Shown here in pieces: positions 51,095-59,250 of a DNA stretch of 64,000 bases. The DNA lies in assembly GCA_025150425.1 (NCBI GenBank), contig CP102281.1, positions 1,054,001 to 1,118,000 of the forward strand, read 5' to 3'. The notes beneath the pieces were generated by a model. The model was not told the DNA's origin. It was given only the letters and a program-made list of their open reading frames with translations, and did no database searches. This DNA is from [Eubacterium] siraeum (GTDB taxonomy: Bacteria > Bacillota > Clostridia > Oscillospirales > Ruminococcaceae). Made by a program: the position numbers and the translations under genes. The stretch's first letter is position 1. Each line of letters opens with the position of its first letter.

Positions 51095-53533
51095 ATGGAT
51101 CATATTGCTCATATAAAAAATACAGGCGGCTTAGATAATGAAAGTGTTACCGAAGAAACAGTCAGCGAGCATTGTAAGAAAACTGCTTTGTTGGCTCGTA
51201 GTTATTCAGCCCCGTTCAATATGGAAAGTACAGTTTTCGTTTCTGCTTTATTACACGATATGGGAAAGTTAAATAACGATTTCGACGGATATATAAAGCA
51301 AGAGAACGGCATTAAAAGAGGCGAAATCGATCACAGCTATGCGGGAGCAAAATTTCTTTTGGAACTGGTTTCAAACGATGATGATAAATATAAAAAAGAA
51401 GTCGCAAGATTAATTGCGAGAATCATCATTTCTCATCACGGACTGAATGATTGGTATACACGGAACAATGATGATTATTTTGATTACAGATGCAGTAAAA
51501 ATGAACGTTATGACGAAATCAAGAGCAACATAAGCGAGCTTATCTCTGATAGCAAACTTGATGAGTTGCTTAATAAAGCGGCTGATGAATATCGCAGAAT
51601 TTTTGAAAAGATGAAAGAAATCTGCTGTGCCAAAGACAGAAAACAATATTTCACAACATTAGCTTTTTATCACGGATTGTTGGAAAGACTGACCGAGTCC
51701 TGCCTCATTGACGCTGACAGGACGGCGACAGCCGAATTTATGGAAGGTATTGAAATTACCGAACCGTCTGAAGATGAAATACGGCGTAATTGGCTTGATA
51801 TGAAACAGCGTTTGGATAACAAGCTGAGTAAATTTTCCGGAAGCGACAGTTTAATATCAAAACTCCGAATGAACATTTCGGACAGATGCTGTGCTTTTGC
51901 CAAAAATGATGTAGGTATAGTTCAGCTTATTGTTCCTACAGGTGGCGGCAAAACGCTTTCGGCATTGCGTTTTGCGATTGAATATGCTGTTGAGCATAAA
52001 AAGGAGCGCATTTTTTACATTTCTCCGTTTATGTCTATACTTGAGCAGAATGGAGATGTAATCCGTGAGATAGCGGGAGATGATAACTACCTTGAGCATC
52101 ACTCCGATATGTATAGCAAGATTATTGATAATAAGCATAAGAGTAAAGAAGAAGTCAATGATGAGCTTGAGGACTATGAGCTGCGTTGCAGGCATTGGGA
52201 TAAACAGGTTATTTGCACTACTATGGTGCAGTTCTTTGATACATTATTCTCGTCCAGGACCGAAGCTCTGAGAAGGATGCACAGATTTACTGATTCGGTA
52301 ATCATAATTGATGAAGTGCAATCAATACCGATAAGGTGCGTATATTTGTTTAATCTTGCTATGAATTTTCTTTCCGAATTTATGGGATGCACGATAGTGT
52401 TATGTTCCGCTACACAACCTACATTTGAACAGTGCAAGTATCCTATAATGCTTGACAAAGATAGCTCGATGACAGGGGATTATACAAAGGATTTTGAAGA
52501 TTTTAAAAGAACTGAAGTTGTATCGTTGCTGAATAATCAGGGAAATACTTATGAAGAAGCTGCGGTAATATGTATGGACAAGTACCGTGAGAACGGGAAT
52601 CTTCTGTTTGTAGTCAACACCAAAACTGCGGCGGCAGAAATATTCAGGAACGTGACGCAACTTAATGACGAAGAAGAAATCAAGGCGAAAGTGGTTCACC
52701 TCAGCACAAATATGTGTCCGGCACACAGACGCAAGGCAATTGATGATATACGCCGTATGCTTGATAATAATGAACGTGTGATATGTATAACGACACAGCT
52801 TATAGAGGCAGGGGTCGATATCAGCTTTAAATGTGTAATACGTTCAAGTGCAGGTCTTGATAACATAGCTCAGGCGGCAGGAAGATGTAACAGAAACGGT
52901 GAAGATGATCGCAGGAATGTATACATAATCAAACTGAAGGATGAATATATCGAAAAGCTCGGAAAACTTAAAGAGGCACAGCGCCAATGCGGTTTGATAG
53001 TACGAAAATACGGATGTGAGCAACTGTTGTCGGTTGATATTATGAAAAGATATTTTCGTGATTACTATGAAGATTGTGCCTGTGACAGTAATGGCGATAT
53101 GCTTGAATATCAAATCAGAAATTCAAATTACAGCCTTCTTGATCTGCTGTCTTGCAATATAATTTTCAGTAATGATAAAGGAAATTGGAAGTCAAGACAG
53201 GCGTTCAAAACAGCAGGCGATAACTTCAGAATGATAGATAATAACACTATTGATATAATAGTGCCGTATAATGAAGAGGCGAGCAGAATAATCGAAGCTC
53301 TTAACGGTGAAACAACTATATCGCAGGCTCTTGAGCTTCAGCGTAAAGCACAGCAGTACATTGTAAATGTATACGATTATACATTTAAAAAGCTTGCTGA
53401 AAACGATGCTTTAAACGAGATTAAGGTAAGGCGGGATGAAAAAATGTATATCTATGCGCTGAAAAAAGAGTTTTACAATAACGCTACAGGGCTAAGTACA
53501 GAGGGCAAACCTCAGGAAGCAATGTTCGTCTGA
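51095..53533 (+). CDS. cas3: CRISPR-associated helicase/nuclease Cas3 (type I-C)
   Basis: 812 residues. The N-terminal HD nuclease has LLHDMGKLN and DHSYAGAKF with a later IISHHG; the helicase has Walker A VPTGGGKTLSAL (near 290), IIDEVQSIP, LCSATQPT and TTQLIEAGVDIS with AGRCNRNGE. It is recruited to Cascade-bound target DNA, which it unwinds and degrades. First gene of the operon; cas5 starts 132 nt downstream. Confidence 0.96.
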   Translation: MDHIAHIKNTGGLDNESVTEETVSEHCKKTALLARSYSAPFNMESTVFVSALLHDMGKLNNDFDGYIKQENGIKRGEIDHSYAGAKFLLELVSNDDDKYKKEVARLIARIIISHHGLNDWYTRNNDDYFDYRCSKNERYDEIKSNISELISDSKLDELLNKAADEYRRIFEKMKEICCAKDRKQYFTTLAFYHGLLERLTESCLIDADRTATAEFMEGIEITEPSEDEIRRNWLDMKQRLDNKLSKFSGSDSLISKLRMNISDRCCAFAKNDVGIVQLIVPTGGGKTLSALRFAIEYAVEHKKERIFYISPFMSILEQNGDVIREIAGDDNYLEHHSDMYSKIIDNKHKSKEEVNDELEDYELRCRHWDKQVICTTMVQFFDTLFSSRTEALRRMHRFTDSVIIIDEVQSIPIRCVYLFNLAMNFLSEFMGCTIVLCSATQPTFEQCKYPIMLDKDSSMTGDYTKDFEDFKRTEVVSLLNNQGNTYEEAAVICMDKYRENGNLLFVVNTKTAAAEIFRNVTQLNDEEEIKAKVVHLSTNMCPAHRRKAIDDIRRMLDNNERVICITTQLIEAGVDISFKCVIRSSAGLDNIAQAAGRCNRNGEDDRRNVYIIKLKDEYIEKLGKLKEAQRQCGLIVRKYGCEQLLSVDIMKRYFRDYYEDCACDSNGDMLEYQIRNSNYSLLDLLSCNIIFSNDKGNWKSRQAFKTAGDNFRMIDNNTIDIIVPYNEEASRIIEALNGETTISQALELQRKAQQYIVNVYDYTFKKLAENDALNEIKVRRDEKMYIYALKKEFYNNATGLSTEGKPQEAMFV

Positions 53534-53665
53534 GCTTGCTTCAAATATCGGATATATACAACACGATGTGTGACCTGTCTGTTAGAACAGGCTGACATAA
53601 ATTTTAAAATGCAAAATACGGGTAAAAGCGAAAGCACAAGCCCGAAAATAAAGGAGGTAAGAATT

Positions 53666-54427
53666 TTGAGCAAAACCGAACACGATAATATTGTCGAGTT
53701 CAAGGTGAGCGGAGATTTAGCACTGTTTGCAGACGTGCTGACACGTCCGGGCGGAGAAAAATTCAGTTATCCCATACCGACTTATGAGGCGCTGAAAGGC
53801 ATACTCATGAGCGTATACTGGAAGCCGACTATCATATGGGTGATAGACGAGTGCAGGGTGATGAATAAGGTCTCTATGGAACGTAAGGGCATCCGTCCGA
53901 TAAAATACGGCGGAGGCAACGACCTTTCGTATTACACCTATCTTAAAGATGTGGAGTACAGGGTAAGAGCGCACTTTGAATGGAATGACAACCGTCCGGA
54001 GCTTGAAAAAGACCGGAACGAAAACAAGCATCATAACATTGCAAAACGCATGATACAGCGTGGCGGTAGGCGTGATATTTTCCTCGGTACAAGAGAATGT
54101 ATGGGGTATGTCGAGCCTTGCAGCTATGATGAAGGTGTAAGCTATTATCAGGGTACTGAAATTCCGTATGGCTTTATGTATCATGGCATTACTTATGCAG
54201 ACGAAGCTGAGAGGGAAGAAGACAAGGGCAAACTTACCGTCAGATTCTGGCGGCCTGTTATGAAAGACGGGGTTATAAAGTTTGATCATCCGAATGATAT
54301 ACCCGAATCTCAGAAAAGGCATATCCGTGATATGAAAATAAAGCCGTTTGATAAAGATCTTGATAATTTCAGCGGACTTGAAGAATTCGACTTTATAGGC
54401 GGGGGTGATGATATTGAGTTGGACTGA
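53666..54427 (+). CDS. cas5c: Cas5c (Cas5d), crRNA-processing endonuclease of type I-C
   Basis: 253 residues from TTG 53666. The upstream frame reaches 53570, but AAGGAGGT sits 7 bases before this TTG and the protein then begins SKTEHDNIVEFKVSGDLALF as in Cas5c. FADVLTRPGGEKFSYPIPTYEALKGIL and GGRRDIFLGTRECMGYVEP are typical. In I-C systems Cas5c replaces Cas6 and cuts the pre-crRNA at the repeat hairpin. The 3' end overlaps cas8c by 14 nt. Confidence 0.93.
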   Translation: MSKTEHDNIVEFKVSGDLALFADVLTRPGGEKFSYPIPTYEALKGILMSVYWKPTIIWVIDECRVMNKVSMERKGIRPIKYGGGNDLSYYTYLKDVEYRVRAHFEWNDNRPELEKDRNENKHHNIAKRMIQRGGRRDIFLGTRECMGYVEPCSYDEGVSYYQGTEIPYGFMYHGITYADEAEREEDKGKLTVRFWRPVMKDGVIKFDHPNDIPESQKRHIRDMKIKPFDKDLDNFSGLEEFDFIGGGDDIELD

Positions 54428-56222
54428 TGAATTGATGAGAGCATATGACATTCTGAATTCAACGAATGACCGGAATTTACTTCCGCTTTGTCATTCGACG
54501 CAGAATGCACAAATTACAATAGATATCAATTCAGATGGCACTATACCGTCAATAGGATTCGCAGAAAAAGTCGAAAAAGAAGATGCTGTTACAATAATTC
54601 CCATAACAGAGGATTCATCGTCCAGAGGAGCAGGTATCAATCCGCATCCGCTTGCAGATAAACTGATATATATTGCAGGCGATTATCCTAAGTATGCAGA
54701 CGTCAAAAAAAGCGACAACAGCGATTATTATAATGCGTATATCGAAAATCTGAAAAAATGGTGTGAGTCAGGCTCTGCACCGCAGGAAGTAAAGGCTGTA
54801 TACACTTATCTTTCCAAAGGCACTATAATTGCCGATCTGATTGACGCAGGGATATTCACTTTGAATGAAAAAGGCAAATTATCCGATGAAAAGATAGCCA
54901 ATACCGATCCCGCAGATTGCTTTGTGAGATTCAGCGTTGACGGAAAAAAGCTATGGAAAGACGAGAGCTTGTATCAGGCGTATATAGCGTATGTCTGCGG
55001 CGATTGTGCAACTTCGGATATTTGCTATGCTACAGGCGAACATGGCGGTATAACATATAAGCATCCGTCTAAAATACGAAATACCGGCGATAAGGCAAAG
55101 CTGTTTTCCACAAACGATGAAAGCGGTTTTTCATATAGAGGAAGATTTGCGGATAAAACTCAGGCTACCGCAATCAGCTTTGACTACTCGCAGAAGTTAC
55201 ATAATGCGCTTAAATGCCTGATAAAAAAGCAAGGCTATATTGTAGACGGTCTGTGCATTCTGGTATGGGAAAATAATCTTGAAGAAATTCAAAAGCCTTT
55301 TGAGGGATGCAGTTTTGATGACGATGAAGATGGTTATATTCCTGAAAGCAACACCGGCGAAATAAACAAAACGCTTACGATAGCTTCTATTACGGGTACC
55401 AAAAACAAATACAAAAGCGATTCTAAAACTCTTTTGATTATGTTCGACAGTGCTACAACGGGAAGACTTTCAATGACGGAATATGCTGAGGTTGCAACCT
55501 CTGATTATCTTTCTAACCTTGAAAAATGGCATAGAGATACCTCGTGGATATGCTATGGTAAACGCCGTTCTTTTTCTGTATACGAAATTGCCGCCTGTGC
55601 TTATGGCAACGAAGAAGGAAGTGTGCTTAAGCCGGGCGAAAAAACAAAAAAAGATGTTTATCAGCGACTTATTCCGTATATCGTATGCGGCGGAAGAATA
55701 CCGCAGGATATAGTAAACCAACTGTTCATCAGAGCTTGCAGATACAATGCCTTTGATAATAAAAGCAACAACTGGCAAAGAGTTGTTAACTGTGCCTGCG
55801 GTATGATACGAAAAAGAATTATCGAAACAAAAGGAGAGTGTACAATGTCACTTGAAAAAGAATGCTGCGACAGAGATTATCTGTACGGCAGACTGCTTGC
55901 AGTAGCAGATTATGCGGAAGGTTCAACGTATGACGATAACGAAAACCGACCGACTAACGCAAAGCGCTTGATTGAGGCATTTTCAAATCACCCGTGCGAA
56001 ACGTGGAAGGTGCTTTATCTGAGTCTCAGACCGTATCTCAACAGAATGAATATCGGTAAGAGAAGTTATTTTGAGCGTATGATAAATCAGATCACAGCGA
56101 TGTTCCCGTTGGATACCTACAACGATAATTCACCGTTGTCTTCGAAATTTCTGCACGCATACAGCTGTCAGATGAATGATTTTTTCACAAAGAAAACAGA
56201 CGATAACAAGGAGGAAGAATAA
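54414..56222 (+). CDS. cas8c: Cas8c (Csd1), large Cascade subunit
   Basis: 602 residues from TTG 54414 (MSWTDELMRAYD), preceded by GGGGG 8 bases upstream; ATG 54408 is an alternative. PADCFVRFSVDGKKLW and CYATGEHGGITYKHPSKIRN are typical of Csd1. It recognises the PAM. The C-terminal helical part is long and ends in a lysine/glutamate-rich tail. Overlaps cas5 and lies 2 nt before cas7. Confidence 0.93.
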   Translation: MSWTDELMRAYDILNSTNDRNLLPLCHSTQNAQITIDINSDGTIPSIGFAEKVEKEDAVTIIPITEDSSSRGAGINPHPLADKLIYIAGDYPKYADVKKSDNSDYYNAYIENLKKWCESGSAPQEVKAVYTYLSKGTIIADLIDAGIFTLNEKGKLSDEKIANTDPADCFVRFSVDGKKLWKDESLYQAYIAYVCGDCATSDICYATGEHGGITYKHPSKIRNTGDKAKLFSTNDESGFSYRGRFADKTQATAISFDYSQKLHNALKCLIKKQGYIVDGLCILVWENNLEEIQKPFEGCSFDDDEDGYIPESNTGEINKTLTIASITGTKNKYKSDSKTLLIMFDSATTGRLSMTEYAEVATSDYLSNLEKWHRDTSWICYGKRRSFSVYEIAACAYGNEEGSVLKPGEKTKKDVYQRLIPYIVCGGRIPQDIVNQLFIRACRYNAFDNKSNNWQRVVNCACGMIRKRIIETKGECTMSLEKECCDRDYLYGRLLAVADYAEGSTYDDNENRPTNAKRLIEAFSNHPCETWKVLYLSLRPYLNRMNIGKRSYFERMINQITAMFPLDTYNDNSPLSSKFLHAYSCQMNDFFTKKTDDNKEEE

Positions 56223-56224
56223 TT

Positions 56225-57094
56225 ATGAGCACATTAGCAAACAAGGTTGATTTTGAGGTTATTATCTCAGCAACGGACGCAAACCCCAACGGCGATCCTT
56301 TAAGCGGTAACCGCCCCAGAATAAATTCAAAGGGTCTGGGTGAGATTTCAGATGTATGCATCAAGCGTAAGATACGCAACAGACTTCAGGATATGGGCGA
56401 AAGAATATTCGTACAGAGTGATGACAAGTGTGATGACGGATGCGACAGCTTAAGAGCAAGAGCCGATTCTTGCGATGAACTCAAAAAAGCATCTTCAGGC
56501 AAGAATACCAACAAGGATGAATACGCAAGGATCGCTTGTGAACAGTGGATAGATGTCCGCAGCTTTGGTCAGGTTTTCGCCTTTAAAGGTGATGCGGTTT
56601 CTGTTGGCGTAAGAGGTCCGGTATCAATCAGCATCGCAAAGAGCGTATCTCCTATTGAAATAATCAGTATGCAGATAACAAAGAGCGTAAACGGAGAGAG
56701 CGGTAAGAACGGTAAAGCTTCTGATACTATGGGTACAAAAAACCGTGTTGGTTTTGGTCTGTATGTATTCAAGGGCAGTATTAACTGCCAGCTTGCTGAA
56801 AAAACAGGCTTCAGCGACGAAGATGCGGAAAAGATAAAAAAGGCACTTGTAACGTTGTTTGAGAACGATTGTTCTTCAGCACGCCCCGAAGGAAGCATGC
56901 AGGTGTGCAGAGTTTACTGGTGGAAGCATGACGGTAAAACACCTAAGGTATCTTCTGCAAAGATACATAATGCTGTTCAGATAAAGGAAAAGGCTGAGCT
57001 TAAAGGAAATGAACCTAATTCTGTAGCCGATTATGATATTATACTCAACAATCCCGAGGGTGCAGTACAGCCTGAGATAATTGACAATATTTAA
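56225..57094 (+). CDS. cas7c: Cas7c (Csd2), Cascade backbone
   Basis: 289 residues. VDFEVIISATDANPNGDPLSG at the start and DVRSFGQVFA with GVRGPVSISIAKSVSPIEI are the Csd2 signatures. Multiple copies form the crRNA backbone. Codon use is richer in CTT/AAG than in flanking cas genes, consistent with high expression. Overlaps the cas4 start by 1 nt. Confidence 0.96.
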   Translation: MSTLANKVDFEVIISATDANPNGDPLSGNRPRINSKGLGEISDVCIKRKIRNRLQDMGERIFVQSDDKCDDGCDSLRARADSCDELKKASSGKNTNKDEYARIACEQWIDVRSFGQVFAFKGDAVSVGVRGPVSISIAKSVSPIEIISMQITKSVNGESGKNGKASDTMGTKNRVGFGLYVFKGSINCQLAEKTGFSDEDAEKIKKALVTLFENDCSSARPEGSMQVCRVYWWKHDGKTPKVSSAKIHNAVQIKEKAELKGNEPNSVADYDIILNNPEGAVQPEIIDNI

Positions 57095-57756
57095 TGAGCT
57101 ACAGTGAAGATGAATATCTGATGATTTCCGGCATACAGCATTTTGTGTTTTGCAAACGACAATGGGCATTATTGCACATTGAACAACAATGGAACGAAAA
57201 CTACCTCACGGTTGACGGCAACATTCTTCATCGTAATGCACACGACGGAGATTTTACCGAAATGCGAAGGGATGTTATTGTTACCAGAAGTATGCCGGTT
57301 TCTTCATCGGAATACGGTATCAGCGGTGAATGCGATATAGTTGAATTCCATAGGTCAAAAGACGGAATATGTCTTTTTGGCAGAGAAGGGAAGTACAGCG
57401 TTATTCCCGTAGAATATAAAAGGGGAAGACCTATTGACAGCGACTGTAACGATCTTCAGCTTATCGCACAGGCTGTTTGCCTTGAGGAAATGCTGTGTTG
57501 CAGCATACCGTACGGATATATGTATTATGGGCAGATAAGGCGCAGGGTGAAAGTTGAGTTCACCGATGAATTAAAAGTAAGACTTTCGTCTGTGTTGAAC
57601 GAAATGCACAGGCTGTATAAAGCACACCGTACACCTGTTGTGAAAAAGAACAGGTGTTGTAATGCTTGTTCGATGAACAATTTGTGTTTACCGTCGGCAA
57701 CATCTTCGTCAGCATCGGAATATATTAAAAATCGCTTGAAAGGGGACAGTATATGA
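57094..57756 (+). CDS. cas4: Cas4 exonuclease (spacer adaptation)
   Basis: 220 residues. RecB-like: MISGIQHFVFCKRQWAL holds the first cluster cysteine, PVEYKRGRP the nuclease motif, and three cysteines follow in CCNACSMNNLCLP (4Fe-4S). It trims prespacers and helps choose those with a PAM. Overlaps cas1 by 4 nt. Confidence 0.95.
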   Translation: MSYSEDEYLMISGIQHFVFCKRQWALLHIEQQWNENYLTVDGNILHRNAHDGDFTEMRRDVIVTRSMPVSSSEYGISGECDIVEFHRSKDGICLFGREGKYSVIPVEYKRGRPIDSDCNDLQLIAQAVCLEEMLCCSIPYGYMYYGQIRRRVKVEFTDELKVRLSSVLNEMHRLYKAHRTPVVKKNRCCNACSMNNLCLPSATSSSASEYIKNRLKGDSI

Positions 57757-58784
57757 GAAAGCTCAGAAATACGCTTTATGTAATCACGCCTGACAAATAT
57801 CTGTCCCTTGACGGCGAAAATATAGTAATGCACAGCAAAGACGATACGCAAACACGTCTTCCTTTGCATAATGTCGAGGATATTGTGATATTCGGCGGCA
57901 GGGGAGCCAGTCCTGCATTGATGAATAAATGCACTGAAGATAATATCGGGCTTACATTTATGAGCCGCAGCGGAAAATTTCTTGCAAGAGCAGAGGGAGC
58001 AATCAGCGGAAATGTGTATCTGCGACGGGAACAGTTCAGAATAGCGGATGATGAGGCGAGAAGTCTTTCTGTAGCAAAGAATTTTATTATCGGAAAACTG
58101 TTTAACAGCCGCTATGTTATCGAAAGAGCAGTAAGAGATCATTCTTTACAAGTTGATGTTGATAAACTGAAAAACCGTTCCGACCTTCTTTCACAGGCGA
58201 TAGTCAAGTGTCAGAGCGTTTCTGATATTGATACTTTGCGTGGAATCGAGGGAGAATCCGCACAGCTCTACTTTTCGGTTTTTGATGAATTTATACTTCA
58301 GCAGAAAGATGAGTTCCGTTTTGTAACAAGAAGTAAACGGCCGCCGCTTGATAACGTCAATGCTTTACTGTCTTTTTCGTATTCTGTTGCAACCGGTATG
58401 TGTACCTCTGCACTTGAAACCGTAGGGCTTGATCCTTACGTCGGGTTTATGCACACAGACCGCCCCGGCAGACGGTCGCTTGCGCTTGATCTTGTAGAAG
58501 AATTCCGAGCGATAATGTGCGACAGATTTGTTATAAGTCTTATCAACAAGCGCATTATAAATAACGGCGATTTTGAGAAGAAGGAAGATGGCGCAGTATT
58601 ATTAAGCGAAGACGGCAGAAAGGTCTTTTTGACGCATTGGCAGAACAGAAAACAGGATATTGTTATGCATCCGTTTTTAAAGGAAAAGGTTGAATGGGGC
58701 CTGCTTCCTTATATACAGGCACTTCTGCTTTCAAGATATATCCGAGGCGATCTGGATGAATATCCTATGTTGCTCTGGAGGTAG
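57753..58784 (+). CDS. cas1: Cas1 integrase (type I-C)
   Basis: 343 residues. Catalytic glutamate in GIEGESAQLYF (near 170), histidine in VGFMHTDRPGRRSLALDLVEEFR (near 234) and following acidic residues are intact, with NTLYVITPDKYLSLDGENIV at the N-terminus. Integrates spacers with Cas2. Confidence 0.96.
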   Translation: MRKLRNTLYVITPDKYLSLDGENIVMHSKDDTQTRLPLHNVEDIVIFGGRGASPALMNKCTEDNIGLTFMSRSGKFLARAEGAISGNVYLRREQFRIADDEARSLSVAKNFIIGKLFNSRYVIERAVRDHSLQVDVDKLKNRSDLLSQAIVKCQSVSDIDTLRGIEGESAQLYFSVFDEFILQQKDEFRFVTRSKRPPLDNVNALLSFSYSVATGMCTSALETVGLDPYVGFMHTDRPGRRSLALDLVEEFRAIMCDRFVISLINKRIINNGDFEKKEDGAVLLSEDGRKVFLTHWQNRKQDIVMHPFLKEKVEWGLLPYIQALLLSRYIRGDLDEYPMLLWR

Positions 58785-58786
58785 TT

Positions 58787-59077
58787 ATGCTTCTGTTAAT
58801 AACTTATGATGTAAACACCGAAACATCGGCCGGGAAAAGTCGACTTAGGAAAGTTGCAAAACAATGTGTCAATTACGGTATCAGAGTTCAGAATTCGGTT
58901 TTTGAATGTGTTGTAGATGCAACTCAGGCACACGAACTGAAATTTAAACTCAAAGAACTTATTGATACAGAAAAAGACAGTCTTAGATTCTATAATCTTG
59001 GCGATAAATATTCAAATCGTATTGAGCATTACGGAGCTAAGTCCGCAATCAAGGTTGAAGAACCTTTGATTTTCTAG
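58787..59077 (+). CDS. cas2: Cas2 (adaptation)
   Basis: 96 residues. LLITYDVNT carries the metal-site aspartate and VQNSVFECVV the ferredoxin-like strand. It begins 2 nt after cas1 and ends 173 bases before the first repeat. Confidence 0.96.
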   Translation: MLLLITYDVNTETSAGKSRLRKVAKQCVNYGIRVQNSVFECVVDATQAHELKFKLKELIDTEKDSLRFYNLGDKYSNRIEHYGAKSAIKVEEPLIF

Positions 59078-59250
59078 ATTTGTGCGAATGTGTAGTGCGC
59101 AGAATTTTCCGTAGACATTCGCACACGATAATTTACTTATAAAGGAAATTATCAAAGCGCAAATTTAGTTATTAATGATTTTATTGAGGGAAAATGTCCG
59201 AAATGTGATATTTAGCTTCAAAATAAAGATAATCGTTGTATAAATTTGCG
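59078..59250 (+). promoter_or_regulatory. CRISPR leader
   Basis: AT-rich spacer between cas2 and the first repeat. It contains two perfect inverted repeats: TGTGCGAATGT/ACATTCGCACA (59081-59091 with 59115-59125) and GATAATTT/AAATTATC (59127-59134 with 59146-59153). The repeats' ATTGAAAT end points away from it, which fits a leader upstream of the array. Confidence 0.75.

Noticed and set aside
51095-59077. Missing cas6 as a sign of a broken CRISPR system
   Set aside because: Type I-C lacks cas6; Cas5c processes the transcript, so the locus is complete.
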